Part shown: positions 33,512 through 46,589 of the stretch, in pieces
Layout: each line of letters starts with the position of its first letter
Position numbering within the stretch: position 1 is the first letter of the stretch
NCBI RefSeq assembly: GCF_932526225.1
Contig: NC_064045.1
Coordinates: 15,310,442-15,374,441, forward strand
Source: Nematostella vectensis
Lineage: Eukaryota > Cnidaria > Anthozoa > Actiniaria > Edwardsiidae
DNA: 64,000 bases
Direction: 5' to 3'
Made by a program: the position numbers and the translations under genes
Notes under the pieces: generated by a model
The model's input: the letters and a program-made list of their open reading frames with translations, nothing else
The model's database searches: none
What the model was told of the DNA's origin: nothing

Positions 33512-35516
33512 TTGTATGAAGAGAGTGCCCCTCTCTTCCCCCTGCTATTGTTGAAATTATGCTCAATAAACTTTTACCTCTTCCCTCTCCACCAGTTAAG
33601 CATTCTATGTATGCTTCCCTGTACAAAATGCACCCCTTCAAATAGAACATTAAAGTTCACATACTTGTTTACTTCCTCAAACTCTTTGCTTTGTTTTTTT
33701 TGTTAACTTCCTAGGAACAAATTGAATACATATAATCAATAAATCCAGCAAGCTTATTTTGCAAACTCACTTTTTTTTATTATTTTTGCGCAAAACCAAT
33801 CAGGATTAGGGGGGTCAAGCACAAAGAAAGAAAACGAATAAAAAAAAAGCCCATTGGCCTGGGATCGAACCCGGTCTGAAGAACAAAACGGAAACCATAC
33901 ATACGGATTACCCAATCGGTATGGCAGCACAAGGCTTTTACGGAAGGCTGTAAAGAACCCGAAGGCCCAATGCACCGATATTTCCGAGCGAATATGCTGT
34001 ACAACACTCTTGCAAGGTTATCCCAACCCGCGCATTAATGGGGAGGACAATAACCAGGATCCCAGGCCTGTAATACGGTTACACCACGCACAGCTCGCCG
34101 AGATTGTGGATGACAAAAAATAGAGGTCTATTTGGGCGTCTTGGGTCCCTTGGGGACTCGCCATGCGCACGGGCGCATCTCTTTTATTGTGTACATGACA
34201 TCAAATTAGCGAAGAAGAAAGACGCTGTTTTGGTATCATGTGAAAAGCATAAAATAAATAGAAATAAAGAAGTAAGGTTGGAGAATATTGACATCTTCAT
34301 ATTAGAATATTGACAAAATCCGCAATATTGTCTACGCTGACTAAGTAAAGCGGTATTTTACTTTAAAGGGGCAGCAGCATAGTACTGCGCATGTCTGGAG
34401 TCAGTGTTTATTGTAGGCTTTTAAGTGTCTACAAACAGTTGAACTTTTTAAAAGCTGTGAATACCTTATTAAATAATATGCAATATTATATTGAAAACTA
34501 TGTTAATTGACAGTTTGTGGTCATTTTTTTTGTTTTGTTTAAAGTCTCCCACATGTACCAAAAGCTCATAAGTCAGTATTAGAATTTCACTGAAGTTCAT
34601 TGTGTCAGGGCTCTAGAGCTATTGCAAATCTCTTAACCATGACACTCCCCTTTTAAAGGAAAGTAAAAAAAAATCAAAATTGTTGGTGGGGGTCTCTGTT
34701 GTGTTTGTTTTCTTTTTAGTTTTGTTCTATTATTATTATTATTTTCTTTTTTAGAGGGGGAGGGGAATTCAGCTAAAAATAGCCAAGGGTCAATTCAAGC
34801 AACTAGTACAAAAGATGTTTTTTGCAGTCCTTTATTCAATATATTCAAGGTTATCATGCAATTCTGTTGTTTGACTGCATATATATATAGTTTTTTTTTC
34901 TTTCTTTTCATTACAAGTTCTATATGTGTAAGTGGTGGCCATAGCTATGATTACTATTATTTAGAATATTTTTTTTACCTACTAACAGAAAACAACTTGA
35001 CTGCAAAACACTTACTGTAGGGCACTCGATATTAGGCATTACTTTCATGTGGATGTAAGGTTGAAATGTCAAAACCTTCATTAACCCGTGAACTACGCTT
35101 TAGCGTATTACACTTTGTGGTGATCTGATTCTATTGTTCTTTGTTGTGTTTTACTAACTATTACCTTTTAACTATCACACTTTGTTTCACGGGTTAATGA
35201 AAACCACTCTAATTACTTACAGTAGTTCTTTTTTAATATTATCATTTACTTGTATAATTTAGATGAGCAATACATATTTCTTTATGGCTTTGTAGAGCAT
35301 ATCTCGTTCCTCATAAATAACAAACAAAATGAAGTTTGTTCTTATTTTGGTGCAAAGGAATCTACAGTAGTTTTCTAATCAGATAATTGTTTTTCTTTTA
35401 ACACTCACCTGTGATTTCAACAGCCTTTCTTGAGTTTACTTGTCTCAGAAATAGACCTTGCTTAATAAACAAAGACATGTTACAAACTTATTTAATAATA
35501 GGTAACAACTGCAATA
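33512..35516 (+). repeat. Array unit 16, full length (2005 bp)
   Basis: Second member of the higher-order repeat. The B box is at 33861-33871. It has TTACACCACG, GAAGAAGAAAGACG, GTAAGGTTGG, TAAAGCGGTA, TTAATTGACAG and GTGGCCATAG, all shared with units 40577, 46590 and 53673. GGCCCAATGC near 33965 is private. Confidence 0.95.
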
Positions 35517-37523
35517 TTGTATGAAGAGAGTGCCCCTCTCTTCCCCCTGCCATTGTTGAAATTATGCTCAATAAACCTTTACCTCTTCCCTCTCCACCAG
35601 TTAAGCATTCTATGTATGCTTCCCTGTACAAAATGCACCCCTTCAAATAGAACATTAAAGTTCACATACTTGTTTACTTCCTCAAACTCTTTGCTTTGTG
35701 TGTTTTGTTAACTTCCTAGGAACAAATTGAATACATATAATCAATAAATCCAGCAAGCTTATTTTGCAAACTCACTTTTTTTATTATTTTTGCGCAAAAC
35801 CAATCAGGATTAGGGGGGTCAAGCACAAAGAAAGAAAACGAATAAAAAAAAAAGCCCATTGGCCTGGGATCGAACCCGGTCTGAAGAACAAAACGGAAAC
35901 CATACATACGGATTACCCAATCGGTATGGCAGCACAAGGCTTTTACGGAAGGCTGTAAAGAACCCGAAGGCCCCAAGCACCGATATTTCCGAGCGAATAT
36001 GCTGTACAACACTCTTGCAAGGTTATCCCAACCCGCGCATTAATGGGGAGGACAATAACCAGGATCCCAGGCCTGTAATACGGTTACGCCACGCACAGCT
36101 CGTCGAGATTGTGGATGACAAGAAATAGAGGTCTAATTGGGCGTCTTGGGTCCCTTGGGGACTCGCCATGCGCACGGGCGCATCTCTTTTATTGTGTACA
36201 TGGCATCAAATTAGCGAAGAAAAAAGACGCTGTTTTGGTATCATGTGAAAAGCATAAAATAAATAGAAATAAAGACGTAAGGGGGGAGAATATTGACATC
36301 TTCATATTAGAATATTGACAAAATCCGCAATATTGTCTACGCTGACTAAGTAAAGCTGTATTTTACTTTAAAGGGGCAGCAGCATAGTACTGCGCATGTC
36401 TGGAGTCAGTGTTTATTGTAGGCTTTTAAGTGTCTACAAACAGTTGAACTTTTTAAAAGCTGTCAATACCTTATTAAATAATATGCAATATTATATTGAA
36501 AACTATGTTAATGGACAGTTTGTGGTCATTTTTGTTTGTTTTGTTTAAAGTCTCCCACATGTACCAAAAGCTCATAAGTTAGTATTAGAATTTCACTGAA
36601 GTTCATTGTGTCAGGGCTCTAGAGCTATTGCAAATCTCTTAACCATGACACTCCCCTTTTAAAGGAAAGTAAAAAAATCAAAATTGTTGGTGGGGGTCTC
36701 TGTTGTGTTTGATTTCTTTTTAGTTTTGTTCTATTATTATTATTATTATTATTTTCTTTTTTAGAGGGGGAGGGGAATTCAGCTAAAAATAGCCAAGGGT
36801 CAATTCAAGCAACTAGTACAGAAGATGTTTTTTTGCAGTCCTTTATTCAATATATTCAAGGTTATCATGCAATTCTGTTGTTTTACTGCATATATACATA
36901 TATTTTTCTTTCTTTTCATTACAAGTGCTATATGTGTAAGTGGTGACCTTAGCTATGATTACTATTATTTAGAATAATTTTTTACCTACTAACAGAAAAC
37001 AACTTGACTGCAAAACACTTACTGTAGGGCACTCGATATTAGGCATTACTTTCATGTGGATGTAAGGTTGAAATGTCAAAACCTTCATTAACCCGTGAAC
37101 AACGCTTTAGCGTATTACACTTTGTGGTGATCTGATTCTATTTTTCTTTTTTGTGTTTTACTAACTATTACCGTTTAACTATCACACTTTGTTTCACGGG
37201 TTGATGAAAACCACTCTAATTACTTACAGTAGTTCTTTTTAAATATTATCATTTACTTGTATAATTTAGATGAGCAATACATATTTCTTTATGGCTTTGT
37301 AGAGCTCATCTCGTTCCTCATAAATAACAAACAAAATGAAGTTTGTTCTTATTTTGGTGCAAAGGAATCTACAGTAGTTTTCTAATCAGATAATTGTTTT
37401 TCTTTTAACACTCACCTGTTATTTCAACAGCCTTACTTGAGTTTGCTTGTCTCAGAAATAGACCTTGCTTAATAAACAAAGACATGTTACAAACTTATTT
37501 AATAATAGGTAACAACTGCAATA
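35517..37523 (+). repeat. Array unit 17, full length (2007 bp)
   Basis: Third member of the higher-order repeat. The B box is at 35866-35876. The middle part (GTCGAG, GTCTAATTGGG near 36133) matches unit 16445 rather than its counterpart unit 42582. This suggests local gene conversion. The right arm of the foldback element has one mismatch (GGGTTGATGAA near 37198), shared with units 42582 and 48593. Confidence 0.95.
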
Positions 37524-39508
37524 TTGTATGAAGAGAATGCCCCTCTCTTCCCCCTGCTATTGTTGAAATTATGCTCAATAAACTTTTACCTCTTCCCTCT
37601 CCACCAGTTAAGCATTCTATGTATGCTTCCCTGTACAAAATGCACCCCTTCAAATAGAACATTAAAGTTCACATACTTGTTTACTTCCTCAAACTCTTTG
37701 CTTTGTGTTTTTGTTAACTTCCTAGGAACAAATTGAATACATATAATCAATAAATCTAGCAAGCTTATTTTGCAAACTCACTTTTTTTTATTATTTTTGC
37801 GCAAAATCTATCAGGATTAAGGGGGTCCAGCACAAAGAAAAAAAACGAATTAAAAAAAAAGCCCATTGGCCTGTGATCGAACCCGGTCTGAAGAACAAAA
37901 CGGCAACGATACATACGGATTACCCAATCGGTATGGCAGCACAAGGCTTTTACGGAAGGCTGTAAAGAACCCGAAGGCCCAAAGCACCGATATTTCCGAG
38001 CGAATATGCTGTACAACACTCTTGCAAGGTTATCCCAACCCGCGCATTAATGGGGAGGACAATAACCAGGATCCCAGGCCTGTAATACGGTTACGCCACG
38101 CACAGCTCGCCGAGATTGTGGATGACAAAAAATAGAGGTCTATTTGGGCGTTTTGGGTCCCTTTGGGGACTCGCCATGCGCACGGGCGCATCTCTTTTAT
38201 TGTGTACATGACATCAAATTAGCGAAGAAAAAAGACGCTGTTTTGGTATCATGTGAAAAGCATAAAATAAATAGAAATAAAGACGTAAGGGGGGAGAATA
38301 TTGACATCTTCATATTAAAATATTGACAAAATCCGCAATTTTGTCTACGCTGACTAAGTAAAGCTGTATTTTACTTTAAAGGGGCATCAGCATAGTACTG
38401 CGCATGTCTGGAGTCAGTGGTTATTGTAGGCTTTTAAGTGTCAACAAACAGTTGAACTTTTTAAAAGCTGTGAATACCTTATTAAATAATATGCAATATT
38501 ATATTGAAAACTATGTTAATGGACAGTTTGTGGTCATTTTTTTTTGTTTTGTTTAAAGTCTCCCACATGTACCAAAAGCTCATAAGTCAGTATTAGAATT
38601 TCACTGAAGTTCATTGTGTCAGGGCTCTAGAGCTATTGCAAATCTCTTAACCATGACACTCCCCTTTTAAAGAAAAGTAAAACAATCAAAATTGTTGGTG
38701 GGGGTCTCTGTTGTGTTTGTTTTCTTTTTAGTTTTGTTCTATTATTATTATTATTTTCTTTTTTAGAGGGGGAGGGTAATTCAGCTAAAAATAGCCAAGG
38801 GTCAATTCAAGCAACTAGTACAAAAGATGTTTTTTGCAGTCCTTTATTCAATATATTCAAGGTTATCAAGCAATTCTGTTGTTTGACTGCATATATATAT
38901 ATTTTTTTTCTTTCTTTTCATTACAAGTTCTATATGTGTAAGTGGTGACCATAGCTATGATTACTATTATTTAGAATATTTTTTTACCTACTAACAGAAA
39001 ACAACTTGACTGCAAAACACTTACTGTAGGGCACTCGATATTAGGCATTACTTTCATGTGGATGTAAGGTTGAAATGTCAAAACCTTCATTAACCCGTGA
39101 ACTACGCTTTAGCGTATTACACTTTGTAGTGATCTGATTCTATTGTTCTTTTTTTTTTTTTTTTCTAAATATTACCGTTTAACTATCACACTTTGTTTCA
39201 CGGGTTAATGAAAACCACTCTAATTACTTACAGTAGTTCTTTTTTAATATTATCATTTACTTGTATAATTTAGATGAGCAATACATATTTCTTTATGGCT
39301 TTGTAGAGCCCATCTCGTTCCTCATAAATAACAAACAAAATGAAGTTTGTTCTTATTTTGGTGCAAAGGAATCTACAGTAGTTTTCTAATCAGATAATTA
39401 TTTTTCTTTTAACACTCACCTGTTATTTCAACAGCCTTACTTGAGTTTGCTTGTCTCAGAAATAGACCTTGCTACAAACGTATTTAATAATAGGTAACAA
39501 CTGCAATA
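37524..39508 (+). repeat. Array unit 18, full length with 19-bp deletion (1985 bp)
   Basis: Fourth member of the higher-order repeat. The B box (37873-37883) is mutated: minus strand GGTTCGATCAC, losing a consensus C. It has GCGTTTTGGGTCCCTTTGGGG near 38149, and a run of 16 T at 39149-39164 inside the foldback element. The 19-bp deletion is at 39473/39474. Confidence 0.95.
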
Positions 39509-40576
39509 TTGTATGAAGAGAGTGCCCCTCTCTTCCCCCTGCTATTGTTGAAATTATGCTCAATAAACTTTTACCTTTTCCCTCTCCACCAGTTAAGCAT
39601 TCTATGTATGCTTCCCTGTACAAAATGCACCCCTTCAAATAGAACATTAAAGTTCACATACTTGTTTACTTCCTCAAACTCTTGCAAACCTCTTAACCAT
39701 GACACTCCCCTTTTAAAGGAAAGTAAAAAAATCACAATTGTTGGTGGGGGTCTCTGTTGTGTTTGTTTTCTTTTTAGTTTTGTTCTATTATTATTATTAT
39801 TATTATTTTCTTTTTTAGAGGGGGAGGGGAATTCAGCTAAAAATAGCCAAGGGTCAATTCAAGCAACTAGTACAAAAGATGTTTTTTTGCAGTCCTTTAT
39901 TCAGTATATTCAAGGTTATCATGCAATTCTGTTGTTTGACTGCATATATATATATTTTTTCTTTCTTTTCATTACAAGTTCTATATGTGTAAGTTGTGAC
40001 CATAGCTATGATTACTATTATTTAGAATATTTTTTTACCTACTAACAGAAAACAACTTGACTGCAAAACACTTACTGTAGGGCACTCGATATTAGGCATT
40101 ACTTTCATGTGGATGTAAGGTTGAAATGTCAAAACCTTCATTAACCCGTGAACTACGCTTTAGCGTATTACACTTTGTGGTGATCTGATTCTATTGTTCT
40201 TTTTTGTGTTTTACTAACTATTACCGTTTAACTATCACACTTTGTTTCACGGGTTAATGAAAACCTCTCTAATTACTTACAGTAGTTCTTTTTTAATATT
40301 ATCATTTACTTGTATAATTTAGATGAGCAATACATATTTCTTTATGGCTTTGTAGAGCCCATCTCGTTCCTCATAAATAACAAACAAAATGAAGTTTGTT
40401 CTTATTTTGGTGCAAAGGAATCTACAGTAGTTTTCTAATCAGATAATTGTTTTTCTTTTAACACTCACCTGTTATTTCAACAGCCTTACTTGAGTTTGCT
40501 TGTCTCAGAAATAGACCTTGCTTAATAAACAAAGACATGTTACAAACTTATTTAATAATAGGTAACAACTGCAATA
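39509..40576 (+). repeat. Short array unit 19 (1068 bp; 937-bp internal deletion)
   Basis: The junction (39683/39684) is identical to that of unit 32445, with the same ATTGCAAAT to CTTGCAAAC context and GTAAGTTGTGACC. It is a duplicate of that unit, not an independent deletion. The 178-codon open frame it creates (39509-40045) is judged non-coding. Confidence 0.95.
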
Positions 40577-42581
40577 TTGTATGAAGAGAGTGCCCCTCTC
40601 TTCCCCCTGCTATTGTTGAAATTATGCTCAATAAACTTTTACCTCTTCCCTCTCCACCAGTTAAGCATTCTATGTATGCTTCCCTGTACAAAATGCACCC
40701 CTTCAAATAGAACATTAAAGTTCACATACTTGTTTACTTCCTCAAACTCTTTGCTTTGTTTTTTTTGTTAACTTCCTAGGAACAAATTGAATACATATAA
40801 TCAATAAATCCAGCAAGCTTATTTTGCAAACTCACTTTTTTTTATTATTTTTGCGCAAAACCAATCAGGATTAGGGGGGTCAAGCACAAAGAAAGAAAAC
40901 GAATAAAAAAAAAGCCCATTGGCCTGGGATCGAACCCGGTCTGAAGAACAAAACGGAAACCATACATACGGATTACCCAATCGGTATGGCAGCACAAGGC
41001 TTTTACGGAAGGCTGTAAAGAACCCGAAGGCCCCAAGCACCGATATTTCCGAGCGAATATGCTGTACAACACTCTTGCAAGGTTATCCCAACCCGCGCAT
41101 TAATGGGGAGGACAATAACCAGGATCCCAGGCCTGTAATACGGTTACACCACGCACAGCTCGCCGAGATTGTGGATGACAAAAAATAGAGGTCTATTTGG
41201 GCGTCTTGGGTCCCTTGGGGACTCGCCATGCGCACGGGCGCATCTCTTTTATTGTGTACATGACATCAAATTAGCGAAGAAGAAAGACGCTGTTTTGGTA
41301 TCATGTGAAAAGCATAAAATAAATAGAAATAAAGAAGTAAGGTTGGAGAATATTGACATCTTCATATTAGAATATTGACAAAATCCGCAATATTGTCTAC
41401 GCTGACTAAGTAAAGCGGTATTTTACTTTAAAGGGGCAGCAGCATAGTACTGCGCATGTCTGGAGTCAGTGTTTATTGTAGGCTTTTAAGTGTCTACAAA
41501 CAGTTGAACTTTTTAAAAGCTGTGAATACCTTATTAAATAATATGCAATATTATATTGAAAACTATGTTAATTGACAGTTTGTGGTCATTTTTTTTGTTT
41601 TGTTTAAAGTCTCCCACATGTACCAAAAGCTCATAAGTCAGTATTAGAATTTCACTGAAGTTCATTGTGTCAGGGCTCTAGAGCTATTGCAAATCTCTTA
41701 ACCATGACACTCCCCTTTTAAAGGAAAGTAAAAAAAAATCAAAATTGTTGGTGGGGGTCTCTGTTGTGTTTGTTTTCTTTTTAGTTTTGTTCTATTATTA
41801 TTATTATTTTCTTTTTTAGAGGGGGAGGGGAATTCAGCTAAAAATAGCCAAGGGTCAATTCAAGCAACTAGTACAAAAGATGTTTTTTGCAGTCCTTTAT
41901 TCAATATATTCAAGGTTATCATGCAATTCTGTTGTTTGACTGCATATATATATAGTTTTTTTTTCTTTCTTTTCATTACAAGTTCTATATGTGTAAGTGG
42001 TGGCCATAGCTATGATTACTATTATTTAGAATATTTTTTTTACCTACTAACAGAAAACAACTTGACTGCAAAACACTTACTGTAGGGCACTCGATATTAG
42101 GCATTACTTTCATGTGGATGTAAGGTTGAAATGTCAAAACCTTCATTAACCCGTGAACTACGCTTTAGCGTATTACACTTTGTGGTGATCTGATTCTATT
42201 GTTCTTTGTTGTGTTTTACTAACTATTACCTTTTAACTATCACACTTTGTTTCACGGGTTAATGAAAACCACTCTAATTACTTACAGTAGTTCTTTTTTA
42301 ATATTATCATTTACTTGTATAATTTAGATGAGCAATACATATTTCTTTATGGCTTTGTAGAGCATATCTCGTTCCTCATAAATAACAAACAAAATGAAGT
42401 TTGTTCTTATTTTGGTGCAAAGGAATCTACAGTAGTTTTCTAATCAGATAATTGTTTTTCTTTTAACACTCACCTGTGATTTCAACAGCCTTTCTTGAGT
42501 TTACTTGTCTCAGAAATAGACCTTGCTTAATAAACAAAGACATGTTACAAACTTATTTAATAATAGGTAACAACTGCAATA
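40577..42581 (+). repeat. Array unit 20, full length (2005 bp)
   Basis: It corresponds to unit 33512 and carries the same TTACACCACG, GTAAGGTTGG and TAAAGCGGTA markers. The B box is at 40926-40936. No gene is seen. Confidence 0.95.
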
Positions 42582-44585
42582 TTGTATGAAGAGAGTGCCC
42601 CTCTCTTCCCCCTGCCATTGTTGAAATTATGCTCAATAAACCTTTACCTCTTCCCTCTCCACCAGTTAAGCATTCTATGTATGCTTCCCTGTACAAAATG
42701 CACCCCTTCAAATAGAACATTAAAGTTCACATACTTGTTTACTTCCTCAAACTCTTTGCTTTGTGTGTTTTGTTAACTTCCTAGGAACAAATTGAATACA
42801 TATAATCAATAAATCCAGCAAGCTTATTTTGCAAACTCACTTTTTTTATTATTTTTGCGCAAAACCAATCAGGATTAGGGGGGTCAAGCACAAAGAAAGA
42901 AAACGAATAAAAAAAAAAGCCCATTGGCCTGGGATCGAACCCGGTCTGAAGAACAAAACGGAAACCATACATACGGATTACCCAATCGGTATGGCAGCAC
43001 AAGGCTTTTACGGAAGGCTGTAAAGAACCCGAAGGCCCCAAGCACCGATATTTCCGAGCGAATATGCTGTACAACACTCTTGCAAGGTTATCCCAACCCG
43101 CGCATTAATGGGGAGGACAATAACCAGGATCCCAGGCCTGTAATACGGTTACGCCACGCACAGCTCGCCGAGATTGTGGATGACAAAAAATAGAGGTCTA
43201 TTTGGGCGTCTTGGGTCCCTTGGGGACTCGCCATGCGCACGGGCGCATCTCTTTTATTGTGTACATGACATCAAATTAGCGAAGAAAAAAGACGCTGTTT
43301 TGGTATCATGTGAAAAGCATAAAATAAATAGAAATAAAGACGTAAGGGGGGAGAATATTGACATCTTCATATTAGAATATTGACAAAATCCGCAATATTG
43401 TCTACGCTGACTAAGTAAAGCTGTATTTTACTTTAAAGGGGCAGCAGCATAGTACTGCGCATGTCTGGAGTCAGTGTTTATTGTAGGCTTTTAAGTGTCT
43501 ACAAACAGTTGAACTTTTTAAAAGCTGTCAATACCTTATTAAATAATATGCAATATTATATTGAAAACTATGTTAATGGACAGTTTGTGGTCATTTTTGT
43601 TTGTTTTGTTTAAAGTCTCCCACATGTACCAAAAGCTCATAAGTTAGTATTAGAATTTCACTGAAGTTCATTGTGTCAGGGCTCTAGAGCTATTGCAAAT
43701 CTCTTAACCATGACACTCCCCTTTTAAAGGAAAGTAAAAAAATCAAAATTGTTGGTGGGGGTCTCTGTTGTGTTTGATTTCTTTTTAGTTTTGTTCTATT
43801 ATTATTATTATTATTTTCTTTTTTAGAGGGGGAGGGGAATTCAGCTAAAAATAGCCAAGGGTCAATTCAAGCAACTAGTACAGAAGATGTTTTTTTGCAG
43901 TCCTTTATTCAATATATTCAAGGTTATCATGCAATTCTGTTGTTTTACTGCATATATACATATATTTTTCTTTCTTTTCATTACAAGTGCTATATGTGTA
44001 AGTGGTGACCTTAGCTATGATTACTATTATTTAGAATAATTTTTTACCTACTAACAGAAAACAACTTGACTGCAAAACACTTACTGTAGGGCACTCGATA
44101 TTAGGCATTACTTTCATGTGGATGTAAGGTTGAAATGTCAAAACCTTCATTAACCCGTGAACAACGCTTTAGCGTATTACACTTTGTGGTGATCTGATTC
44201 TATTGTTCTTTTTTGTGTTTTACTAACTATTACCGTTTAACTATCACACTTTGTTTCACGGGTTGATGAAAACCACTCTAATTACTTACAGTAGTTCTTT
44301 TTAAATATTATCATTTACTTGTATAATTTAGATGAGCAATACATATTTCTTTATGGCTTTGTAGAGCTCATCTCGTTCCTCATAAATAACAAACAAAATG
44401 AAGTTTGTTCTTATTTTGGTGCAAAGGAATCTACAGTAGTTTTCTAATCAGATAATTGTTTTTCTTTTAACACTCACCTGTTATTTCAACAGCCTTACTT
44501 GAGTTTGCTTGTCTCAGAAATAGACCTTGCTTAATAAACAAAGACATGTTACAAACTTATTTAATAATAGGTAACAACTGCAATA
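42582..44585 (+). repeat. Array unit 21, full length (2004 bp)
   Basis: It corresponds to unit 35517 but has GCCGAG and GTCTATTTGGG, the common forms. The B box is at 42931-42941. The foldback right arm has the GGGTTGATGAA mismatch. Confidence 0.95.
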
Positions 44586-46589
44586 TTGTATGAAGAGAAT
44601 GCCCCTCTCTTCCCCCTGCTATTGTTGAAATTATGCTCAATAAACTTTTACCTCTTCCCTCTCCACCAGTTAAGCATTCTATGTATGCTTCCCTGTACAA
44701 AATGCACCCCTTCAAATAGAACATTAAAGTTCACATACTTGTTTACTTCCTCAAACTCTTTGCTTTGTGTTTTTGTTAACTTCCTAGGAACAAATTGAAT
44801 ACATATAATCAATAAATCTAGCAAGCTTATTTTGCAAACTCACTTTTTTTTATTATTTTTGCGCAAAATCTATCAGGATTAAGGGGGTCCAGCACAAAGA
44901 AAAAAAACGAATTAAAAAAAAAGCCCATTGGCCTGTGATCGAACCCGGTCTGAAGAACAAAACGGAAACCATACATACGGATTACCCAATCGGTATGGCA
45001 GCACAAGGCTTTTACGGAAGGCTGTAAAGAACCCGAAGGCCCCAAGCACCGATATTTCCGAGCGAATATGCTGTACAACACTCTTGCAAGGTTATCCCAA
45101 CCCGCGCATTAATGGGGAGGACAATAACCAGGATCCCAGGCCTGTAATACGGTTACGCCACGCACAGCTCGCCGAGATTGTGGATGACAAAAAATAGAGG
45201 TCTATTTGGGCGTTTTGGGTCCCTTTGGGGACTCGCCATGCGCACGGGCGCATCTCTTTTATTGTGTACATGACATCAAATTAGCGAAGAAAAAAGACGC
45301 TGTTTTGGTATCATGTGAAAATCATAAAATAAATAGAAATAAAGACGTAAGGGGGGAGAATATTGACATCTTCATATTAAAATATTGACAAAATCCGCAA
45401 TTTTGTCTACGCTGACTAAGTAAAGCGGTATTTTACTTTAAAGGGGCAGCAGCATAGTACTGCGCATGTCTGGAGTCAGTGTTTATTGTAGGCTTTTAAG
45501 TGTCTACAAACAGTTGAACTTTTTAAAAGCTGTGAATACCTTATTAAATAATATGCAATATTATATTGAAAACTATGTTAATTGACAGTTTGTGGTCATT
45601 TTTTTTGTTTTGTTTAAAGTCTCCCACATGTACCAAAAGCTCATAAGTCAGTATTAGAATTTCACTGAAGTTCATTGTGTCAGGGCTCTAGAGCTATTGC
45701 AAATCTCTTAACCATGACACTCCCCCTTTAAAGGAAAGTAAAAAAAAATCAAAATTGTTGGTGGGGGTCTCTGTTGTGTTTGTTTTCTTTTTAGTTTTGT
45801 TCTATTATTATTATTATTTTCTTTTTTAGAGGGGGAGGGGAATTCAGCTAAAAATAGCCAAGGGTCAATTCAAGCAACTAGTACAAAAGATGTTTTTTGC
45901 AGTCCTTTATTCAATATATTCAAGGTTATCATGCAATTCTGTTGTTTGACTGCATATATATAGTTTTTTTTTCTTTCTTTTCATTACAAGTTCTATATGT
46001 GTAAGTGGTGGCCATAGCTATGATTACTATTATTTAGAATATTTTTTTTACCTACTAACAGAAAACAACTTGACTGCAAAACACTTACTGTAGGGCACTC
46101 GATATTAGGCATTACTTTCATGTGGATGTAAGGTTGAAATGTCAAAACCTTCATTAACCCGTGAACTACGCTTTAGCGTATTACACTTTGTGGTGATCTG
46201 ATTCTATTGTTCTTTGTTGTGTTTTACTAACTATTACCTTTTAACTATCACACTTTGTTTCACGGGTTAATGAAAACCACTCTAATTACTTACAGTAGTT
46301 CTTTTTTAATATTATCATTTACTTGTATAATTTAGATGAGCAATACATATTTCTTTATGGCTTTGTAGAGCCCATCTCGTTCCTCATAAATAACAAACAA
46401 AATGAAGTTTGTTCTTATTTTGGTGCAAAGGAATCTACAGTAGTTTTCTAATCAGATAATTGTTTTTCTTTTAACACTCACCTGTGACTTCAACAGCCTT
46501 TCTTGAGTTTACTTGTCTCAGAAATAGACCTTGCTTAATAAACAAAGACATGTTACAAACTTATTTAATAATAGGTAACAACTGCAATA
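44586..46589 (+). repeat. Array unit 22, chimeric full unit (2004 bp)
   Basis: The first part matches unit 37524: mutated B box at 44935-44945, GTCCCTTTGGGG, and CGCAATTTTGTC ending about 45404. From TAAAGCGGTA (45427) onward it matches units 33512 and 40577. The exchange point therefore lies in the identical stretch 45405-45426. Confidence 0.95.

Larger units (their letters stand above)
32445..39508 (+). repeat. Higher-order repeat period A (~7064 bp; short unit + 3 full units)
   Basis: Units 32445 (short), 33512, 35517 and 37524 each have diagnostic variants. These recur in the same order at 39509, 40577, 42582 and 44586, offset by 7062-7065 bp. Markers are the 937-bp deletion, TTACACCACG with GTAAGGTTGG, the GGGTTGATG change in the foldback element, and GCCTGTGATC with GTCCCTTTGGGG. 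Confidence 0.9.
39509..46589 (+). repeat. Higher-order repeat period B (~7081 bp)
   Basis: It repeats period 32445-39508 unit for unit. Its last unit (44586) switches type part-way through and so lacks the 19-bp deletion at its end. The following unit (46590) is of the second type instead of a short unit. Confidence 0.88.

Noticed and set aside
39509-40045. 160-179 codon frames in the three short units
   Set aside because: They are made by the deletion junction, contain long homopolymer-encoded stretches of Leu and Phe, and have no recognisable domain.
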